NCBI RefSeq assembly: GCF_030412965.1
Contig: NZ_JAUHJQ010000008.1
Location: 1 to 64,000 of the forward strand
Direction of reading: 5' to 3'
DNA: 64,000 nt
DNA from: Nocardioides oceani
GTDB lineage: Bacteria; Actinomycetota; Actinomycetes; Propionibacteriales; Nocardioidaceae
In this document: positions 59,258 to 64,000 of the stretch, in pieces
How positions within the stretch are numbered: the first letter of the stretch is position 1
Layout of the letters: the number at the start of each line of letters is the position of its first letter
The notes under the pieces: model-generated
Told to the model about the DNA's origin: nothing
What the model saw: the letters and a program-made list of their open reading frames with translations, nothing else
Databases searched by the model: none
Position numbers and translations under genes: made by a program

Positions 59258-60307
59258 ATGGCCATCTTCTTCGACGCCGCGGTCGAGCCCGACGACCTCA
59301 CCATCTTCACCCGTGAGGTCCCGGTGCCCGCCGAGCTGCGGCTCCTCAACGAGTTCCCCCGCCGGGACCTCGAGACCAACACCGTCGACTTCGCCGAGAT
59401 CGTGCGCACCAACCGCACGGCCCGGTTCCGGACCTACGACGGCCGGATCCACGTCTCCGAGCGCGACGTCGGCTCCGAGAAGCGGGTCAAGATGATCCCG
59501 CTGTCCACCTCGCTCTCCATGGGCGAGTACGAGCGCCTCCAGCTGGAGTTCGCCCGCCTCGGCGGCCAGAACCAGCAGGCGCTGGCCCGCGCCATCTACA
59601 ACGAGGGCGAGCAGCTCACCCGCGAGGTCCAGAACCGCCTCGAGCAGGGCTGGGGCTCGCTGCTGACCACCGGCAAGCTCACCGTGCCGGAGATCGGCGC
59701 GGGCTTCGAGACCGACTACGGCCTCGCCGCGCTCGGCAACCTCGTCACCCCGTCGGTCACCTGGTCGGCGGCCAACCTCGCCACCATGACCCCGCTGACC
59801 GACATCCAGACCTGGTCCGACGCCTACCGCCTCACCAACGGCGGCGTCGCCCCGGCCCGGATGAAGACCTCCCTCGCGACGCTGCGGATCGTGCAGCGTT
59901 CCAAGGAGGTCATCGACGCGATCTACGGCGCCACCCAGGGCCGCACCCGCGTCACCCTCGCTCAGCTCAACGACCTGCTCGCCGGCGAGGGGCTCCCCAC
60001 GTTCGACGAGCCCTACGACGCCTCCTTCGACGTCGACGGCGTGACGACCCGCACGGTCCCCGAGGACCGGGTCGCGCTCCTGCCGGCCAGCCTCGCCGAG
60101 CTGGGCTACACCGCGTGGGGCGTCACGGCCACCGCCCTCGAGCTGGTCAACAGCAGCGAGTCCGACCTGTCCTTCGAGAACGCGCCCGGCATCGTCGGCG
60201 TCGTCGAGAAGGTCGGCCCGCCCTACCGCGAGTTCACCTACGTCGACGCCGTCGCCATGCCGATCCTGGCCAACGCCCGGCGCCTGATGATCGCGGACGT
60301 GCGCTGA
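59258..60307 (+). CDS. Major capsid protein (lambda gpE-like)
   Basis: This 349-residue protein has FTREVPVPAELRLLNEFPRR, the FRTYDGRIHVSERDVG segment and the C-terminal GPPYREFTYVDAVAMPILANA, all typical of the gpE-type capsid family of HK97 fold. Good AGGAGA ribosome site. Followed with a one-base overlap by a connector-type gene. Confidence 0.87.
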   Translation: MAIFFDAAVEPDDLTIFTREVPVPAELRLLNEFPRRDLETNTVDFAEIVRTNRTARFRTYDGRIHVSERDVGSEKRVKMIPLSTSLSMGEYERLQLEFARLGGQNQQALARAIYNEGEQLTREVQNRLEQGWGSLLTTGKLTVPEIGAGFETDYGLAALGNLVTPSVTWSAANLATMTPLTDIQTWSDAYRLTNGGVAPARMKTSLATLRIVQRSKEVIDAIYGATQGRTRVTLAQLNDLLAGEGLPTFDEPYDASFDVDGVTTRTVPEDRVALLPASLAELGYTAWGVTATALELVNSSESDLSFENAPGIVGVVEKVGPPYREFTYVDAVAMPILANARRLMIADVR

Positions 60308-60624
60308 TGGCCAGCACCGGCTCCCTCGCCTACCGGATCTGGGTGGCGAAGGACGACGGCGAGCTCGTCGAGTTCCAGGCCGGCGACACTCTGCCGGCCT
60401 GGGCGGCCAAGAAGGTCGACAACCCGGGCGCGTTCGTCGACGACGGGACCAGCGCCGACCAGACCGAGGACGAGACCGGCGCCCCGCCGCCGCGCTCGGG
60501 CCGCGGGTCCGGCGTCGACGCCTGGCGGGCCTACGCGGCCGCCCACGACGTCGACGTCGACGACGACGCCACCCGCGAGGACGTCATCGACGCCCTCGAC
60601 GCGGCCGGCGTCCCCACCGAGTAG
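60307..60624 (+). CDS. Small head protein with Rho-N/SAP-like end
   Basis: This 105-residue protein begins RIWVAKDDGELVEFQAGD, then an acidic linker, then DAWRAYAAAHDVDVDDDATR like the short helical SAP/Rho-N module. Similar proteins lie between capsid and connector genes in many actinophages; some are head fibre or connector parts. Confidence 0.6.
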   Translation: MASTGSLAYRIWVAKDDGELVEFQAGDTLPAWAAKKVDNPGAFVDDGTSADQTEDETGAPPPRSGRGSGVDAWRAYAAAHDVDVDDDATREDVIDALDAAGVPTE

Positions 60625-60656
60625 CACCTGAGCCCGGGGCAGCAGAGGAGACCGCG

Positions 60657-61070
60657 ATGCCGATCATTCTCGACGACGCTGCCCCGGGCCCGGGTGAGCC
60701 CTTGGAGATCATCACCGCCGACGATCTCGTCGCGTACCCCGGCGCCGGCGCACCGGCGGTCGAGGCCGCATCCACGTGGGCAGCGCTCGTCAACGGCCTG
60801 GTCACCGAGGCGTGGAAGGCGCCCGTCACCCCAGTCCCGTTCTGGGTGAAGGTCATCGCGCTTGAAGCGGCCGCGCGAGCAGCGCGCAACCCCAAGGCGC
60901 TCCAGTCCTGGACACGCACGGTCGACGACGCCACCCGCACCGAGCGGTACTCCGAGGCAGCACTCGCCCGCGTCGGGGTCTACCTCACCGACGACGAGGA
61001 AGCGCGCCTCGGCGGCCGGACCCGCCGGCGCCGCCGATACGGCACCGTCCGCACCCGCCCCGGGTACTGA
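60657..61070 (+). CDS. Head-tail adaptor protein
   Basis: This 137-residue helical protein matches the gp6-like adaptor position and pattern (LVTEAWKAPVTPVPFWVKVIALEAAARAARNP), ending in a basic tail (RRRRYGTVRTRPGY). It should bind under the portal. ATG after AGAGGAG. Confidence 0.72.
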   Translation: MPIILDDAAPGPGEPLEIITADDLVAYPGAGAPAVEAASTWAALVNGLVTEAWKAPVTPVPFWVKVIALEAAARAARNPKALQSWTRTVDDATRTERYSEAALARVGVYLTDDEEARLGGRTRRRRRYGTVRTRPGY

Positions 61071-61079
61071 GGAGGCCAG

Positions 61080-61499
61080 GTGTTCACCGAAGCCGAAGTC
61101 GCCGAGTTCCGCGCCGACGCCGAGGACCGCATGACCGACACCTGCCGCATCACCAAGCCCGGCACCGGCAAGGGAACCCTCGACCCCGACACCCTCAAGC
61201 GCCAGCCGCCACCGCGCGCCGTCGTCTACGAAGGCCCCTGTCGCATCCCCCGCCGCGACTCCCCCACCGCCTCATCCGCATCCGCCGGCGAAGCCACCTG
61301 GCAGGTCGGCGAGTACCCCCTCGCCCTCCCCATCGGTGACACCGCCGACGTGGCGCCCGACATGACGGTCGAGTACCTCACCGCCCAGCACGACCCCGCC
61401 CTGGTGGGCCGGGTCTTCGGGATCACCGCCGTGTCCCAGCAGTCGCTCGCGATCGAGCGGCGGTTCCGCATGAAGACCGTCGTTGGAGGGGGCAGCTGA
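61080..61499 (+). CDS. Head closure/minor tail-type protein (DUF6093-like)
   Basis: This 139-residue beta-rich protein has DTCRITKPGTGKGTLDPDT and VVYEGPCRIPRR, a pattern seen in DUF6093 head-closure proteins of actinophages. GTG start; the stop shares one base with the next ATG. Confidence 0.7.
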   Translation: MFTEAEVAEFRADAEDRMTDTCRITKPGTGKGTLDPDTLKRQPPPRAVVYEGPCRIPRRDSPTASSASAGEATWQVGEYPLALPIGDTADVAPDMTVEYLTAQHDPALVGRVFGITAVSQQSLAIERRFRMKTVVGGGS

Positions 61500-61894
61500 T
61501 GGGCGTGCACATCGACGCCTCCGAGGTCGACCGGCTCGCCGTCGACATGCGCGGCGCGCCGCTGCGGCTGCAGCGAAAGGCCCGCGGGGTGATGAAGCGC
61601 GGCGCGCTCGAGATCAAGCGGGGGATGCAGGACGACTTCTCCGGCCACCGCTACGCCGGCGCCGTCCCGGCGTCGATCGAGTTCGAGCAGCGCGACGCCG
61701 CCGGGCTGGCCTACGAGATCGGCGAGCTCGACTCCGCCGGCCCCCAGTGGGGTCTCGCCGCGATCCTCGCGTTCGGCACCTCCAACAACGCGCCCGTGGT
61801 CGACCACACCGCGGCCCTGCGCGGCGAGGCACCCGAGATCGCCCGCCACCTCGGCGACGCCGCCGAGGACTCCGTGCTCGGTGGTGCCGAGTGA
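61499..61894 (+). CDS. HK97 gp10-like tail completion/connector protein
   Basis: This 131-residue protein has RKARGVMKRGALEIKRGMQDDF followed by YAGAVPASIEF and an AILAFGTSNNAP end, the standard HK97-gp10-like layout. Overlaps the next gene by four bases. Confidence 0.76.
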   Translation: MGVHIDASEVDRLAVDMRGAPLRLQRKARGVMKRGALEIKRGMQDDFSGHRYAGAVPASIEFEQRDAAGLAYEIGELDSAGPQWGLAAILAFGTSNNAPVVDHTAALRGEAPEIARHLGDAAEDSVLGGAE

Positions 61895-62316
61895 CGGCCG
61901 AGGTTGACGACCAGGTCCTCGCGCTCCTCCGCGCTGTGGAGCACCTCAACGTCCACGACGGCTACGTCCAGGACTCCGACGAGACCGACAAGGTCATCCA
62001 CGCCGCCCTCCCCTACGTCGTCTTCTACTCCACCCCCGGCGAGCCGAACGAGGCGACCCGCAGCGTCGGGTCCGCGCCCCGCGGCCGGATCGTCGAGTTC
62101 CAGATCACCTTCGTTGGCGACTCCCGCGAGCAGGCGAAGCGCGCCGGCCAACGAGCCGAAGACGCGCTCGACCGCCAGGTCGTGAAGATCGCCGGCCGCG
62201 ACCGTCGGATCCGCCGCACCCCGGACAACGTGTTCGTGCGCCGCGACGACACCTGGACCGGCCCCGACGGGCTGCCGCTGTTCTTCGGCGCCACCCGGTT
62301 CCGCATCCCCACCTGA
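61891..62316 (+). CDS. Tail terminator-like protein
   Basis: This 141-residue protein has the tail-terminator order of strands and helix (YVVFYSTPGEPNEATRSVGSA, VEFQITFVGDSREQAKRAGQRAEDAL) and lies just before the tail-tube genes. GTG start. Confidence 0.72.
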   Translation: MTAEVDDQVLALLRAVEHLNVHDGYVQDSDETDKVIHAALPYVVFYSTPGEPNEATRSVGSAPRGRIVEFQITFVGDSREQAKRAGQRAEDALDRQVVKIAGRDRRIRRTPDNVFVRRDDTWTGPDGLPLFFGATRFRIPT

Positions 62317-62358
62317 CCGTCCCGGTCGCACCTCACCACACCCACAAGGAGGCCTTCC

Positions 62359-62691
62359 ATGGCCAAGCAGACGTACAAGCGCGTCGAGCTCGAGAACGGA
62401 GTCAAGGTCTCCGTCGTGCACGTCACCGAGGGCATGAAGGTCCTCGACGAGCCCGCCACCAACCGGTACGGCCGCGTCCTCGACGCGGAGTACCCCGCCC
62501 CCGCGCTCGAGCTCAAGGGCGCCGAGCTCGACGAGGCGCTCAAGGCCGCCGGTCTCTCGACCGCCGGCAAGGCCGACGACAAGCGTCAGCGCCTCGCCGA
62601 CCACCAGACGGCCGCCGCGACCATCCCGGCGGGCGACACCACCACCACCGGCGGTTCCGCCGCCCCGCAGGGTCAGGAGGCCCCCCAGTGA
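62359..62691 (+). CDS. Small SAP-like protein before the tail tube
   Basis: This 110-residue protein has a strand-rich start, then LDEALKAAGLSTAGKADDKR, the SAP-motif pattern (two helices with GLST). A Thr/Gly tail ends it. Its function in the virion is unknown. ATG after AAGGAGG. Confidence 0.62.
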   Translation: MAKQTYKRVELENGVKVSVVHVTEGMKVLDEPATNRYGRVLDAEYPAPALELKGAELDEALKAAGLSTAGKADDKRQRLADHQTAAATIPAGDTTTTGGSAAPQGQEAPQ

Positions 62692-63215
62692 CCACCATCT
62701 ACGAGCCCGACGAGGTCGGCGTCCTCGGCGGCACCAAGATCAAGGTCTGCGCCGCGATCGTGGATCCGGCCGCGCCGAAGCTGGCGACCGAGGTCAACGC
62801 GCTGACCAGCCACGACGTCTCGCTGACCTTCCTGCAGTGGAACCCCACGGTCACCGAGAACACCGGGACCAGCCCGAAGGCCGTCGGCCAGAAGCGCCAG
62901 TACCCCCGGCCCGGCCAGGCGCAGTACGCGCCGATCGAGGTCCGCTACCGCTGCGACCCGCAGGCCGACGACGACGACCCGAACAACAAGGCCAAGGCGA
63001 TGCTCACGGAGGGCACGAAGCAGGACGTGCTCGTCCGCAAGGGCCCTGACGCCGAGGACGTGCCGTTCGCGATCGGCGACCGCACCGAGACCTGGCGCGT
63101 GCTGTGCGGCCGCCAGTCCGTCGTCCCCTCCGGCGACGACGACTTCGCCGTGTGGGTCGTCGTCCAGATGCTCTACCCGATCCGCGAGGAGGGTCACGGC
63201 GTCATCGTCGCCTGA
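62688..63215 (+). CDS. Major tail (tube) protein
   Basis: This 175-residue protein is recognised mainly by position (after the terminator-like gene, before the frameshifting chaperones) and by the beta-rich pattern DVSLTFLQWNPTVTENTG and GQAQYAPIEVRYRCD. GTG start. A strong hairpin follows its stop. Confidence 0.75.
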   Translation: MTTIYEPDEVGVLGGTKIKVCAAIVDPAAPKLATEVNALTSHDVSLTFLQWNPTVTENTGTSPKAVGQKRQYPRPGQAQYAPIEVRYRCDPQADDDDPNNKAKAMLTEGTKQDVLVRKGPDAEDVPFAIGDRTETWRVLCGRQSVVPSGDDDFAVWVVVQMLYPIREEGHGVIVA

Positions 63216-63231
63216 CCCCATCGCTCCTGAC

Positions 63232-63270
63232 GACGGGCGGCGCATCTAGCTGAGGGGTGCGCCGCCCGTC
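63232..63270 (+). terminator. Hairpin after the tail tube gene
   Basis: GACGGGCGGCGCA, 13-base loop, TGCGCCGCCCGTC make a perfect 13-bp stem. It is followed by CTCCACTCAGCC, not a T tract. It may reduce transcription between the abundant tube protein and the chaperones. The following CTCAGCCAC triplicated stretch has no other clear meaning. Confidence 0.6.
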
Positions 63271-63312
63271 CTCCACTCAGCCACCTCAGCCACCCTCAGC
63301 CGAAGGAGCACC

Positions 63313-63948
63313 ATGGCCACCCTCTCCGAGATCCAGAAGTCCCCTGACGTCGGACGCCCCGAGCGCAAGATCGAGATCTGCGTCGCCGGCAAGCTCGCCG
63401 CTGAGCGGGAGACCATCGACAGGGAGCTGTTCCGCGTCCGTGCCGAGCTGACCGCGGCCGAGCGGCAGGAGGCCGGCGCCCGCGAGGGCGGTAGGCAGCA
63501 GGCCGTCGGGAAGAAGCCCCGGTCCCTCGCGCTGCGCCAGCAGGCCGAGGAGCTCGCGGAGCAGTCCGACGCTCTCGGCCAGCGAATGGCCGCCGCGACG
63601 ATCACCGACATCCTCATCCGTGCCACGACTCCCGCCGAGTGGCGCGCGTGGAGCGAGGCGCACCCGGCTCGCGACCCGGAGGAGGACCCCGCCGGCGCGG
63701 AGCGCGACAAGAAGTACGCCGCGCGGGCCTGCAACATCGACGACCTGATCCCGCTCGTCGGCGACTACGTCGTGCGCTACGGCAACGAGACCCCGACGGA
63801 CGGCGCGTGGCAGTTCATCGTCGACAACGCGGCGCTCGGCGACCTCACCACCGCCGCTTCCCACGTCGCCGCGCTCCACGTCCAGGGTGTTGACCTGGGA
63901 AAATCGCGGCGGACCTGGCTCTCCACCCCGCCGAACGGGGCCAGCTAG
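63313..63948 (+). CDS. Tail assembly chaperone (G-type), zero frame
   Basis: This 211-residue protein is helical and precedes the expected tape measure. It has EIQKSPDVGRPERKIEICVA and a conserved CNIDDLIPLVGDYVVRYGNE. Near the end (residues 195-197) the slippery heptamer G GGA AAA lies in the correct register for -1 frameshifting. If ribosomes do not slip, translation ends at the TAG at 63946-63948 after GKSRRTWLSTPPNGAS. Confidence 0.85.
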   Translation: MATLSEIQKSPDVGRPERKIEICVAGKLAAERETIDRELFRVRAELTAAERQEAGAREGGRQQAVGKKPRSLALRQQAEELAEQSDALGQRMAAATITDILIRATTPAEWRAWSEAHPARDPEEDPAGAERDKKYAARACNIDDLIPLVGDYVVRYGNETPTDGAWQFIVDNAALGDLTTAASHVAALHVQGVDLGKSRRTWLSTPPNGAS

Positions 63949-64000
63949 AAGTCGCTCAAGCCTGGGGCGTCTCGCCGCGGGCCTTCGAGGGATGGACCCC
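63897..64000 (+). CDS. Tail assembly chaperone GT extension, -1 frame (partial)
   Basis: After slipping on GGGAAAA (63897-63903), the -1 frame stays open to the window edge, reading KIAADLALHPAERG, then VAQAWGVSPRAFEGW, the typical second half of siphovirus chaperones. The fused protein helps load tail tube subunits on the tape measure. The gene continues past base 64000. Confidence 0.82.

Larger units (their letters stand above)
37456..64000. mobile_element. Siphovirus-type prophage, left part (continues past window)
   Basis: From just upstream of fabG, all recognisable genes are phage-type: divergent XRE regulators, a rightward early/replication region, then terminase, portal, capsid and tail genes in standard order. 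The exact attachment site cannot be fixed because the right end is outside the window. No integrase is present between fabG and the repressor, so it must lie at the far end. The gene order matches a temperate cos-type siphovirus opened at an attP near the repressor. Intact coding throughout suggests a functional or recently acquired prophage. Confidence 0.9.

Noticed and set aside
37456..64000. CRISPR array or anti-CRISPR locus
   Set aside because: No regularly spaced repeats with unique spacers; duplications seen are two-copy and coding. No recognised Acr or Aca pair.

Overview
The window is high-GC DNA (about 70 percent or more by eye) with dense genes, many GTG starts and 1-4 base stop/start overlaps. 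Gene content (resuscitation-promoting factor, the LLM oxidoreductase/FMN reductase pair, short-chain FabI next to FabG, a DUF559/AbiEi-type gene, and clusters of the repeat built on CGACACGCTCGCTGGCGCTCG) points to an actinobacterium of the Nocardioides kind. The genus is inferred from remembered gene content, not from a search.

Positions 1 to about 37,460 are host chromosome. It holds an Rpf muralytic factor, a GNAT and a hemerythrin-like protein; an HIT-like protein, a SpoU methyltransferase and a two-domain CysG; a PEBP protein and a repeat cluster; an LLM oxidoreductase with its FMN reductase; an ABC-2 type exporter (two permeases, one ATPase); and an opposite-strand operon of SpoIIE-type phosphatase, FtsX-like permease and two ATPases. 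A thioesterase is followed by a palindromic operator and a tight gamma-glutamyl catabolic operon (APC permease, GntR regulator, glutamine-synthetase-like ligase, aldehyde dehydrogenase, SDR, PuuD-like hydrolase, GNAT). Next come assorted enzymes, a QmcA/NfeD pair, serB, a lone AbiEi-HTH/DUF559 nuclease-like gene bracketed by inverted palindromic repeats, sixA, fabI and fabG.

From about 37,460 to the right edge lies a siphovirus-type prophage cut off by the window. Two divergent XRE repressor/Cro-like genes sit immediately upstream of fabG. A rightward early region follows: a sliding-clamp-like/FtsK-gamma fusion, an Ea22-like protein, an adenine/cytosine-N4 methyltransferase, a replication-initiator-like protein, a HerA/FtsK-like ATPase, and two runs of tiny mosaic genes that share a GGGCGAG motif just inside the start codon. 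An intrinsic terminator separates these from a metallopeptidase-like gene, an HNH nuclease, terminase, portal, MuF protein, scaffold, decoration protein, capsid, connectors and tail tube. The final gene is a tail-assembly chaperone with a canonical -1 slippery site, GGGAAAA. No integrase, lysis genes or tail tape measure are in view; they would lie to the right.

The least ordinary items are the DUF559 gene in terminal-inverted-repeat-like palindromes, the in-frame start-proximal DNA motif repeated in ten phage genes with associated duplications, the clamp/FtsK-gamma fusion, and the repressor placed exactly at the prophage-host junction.
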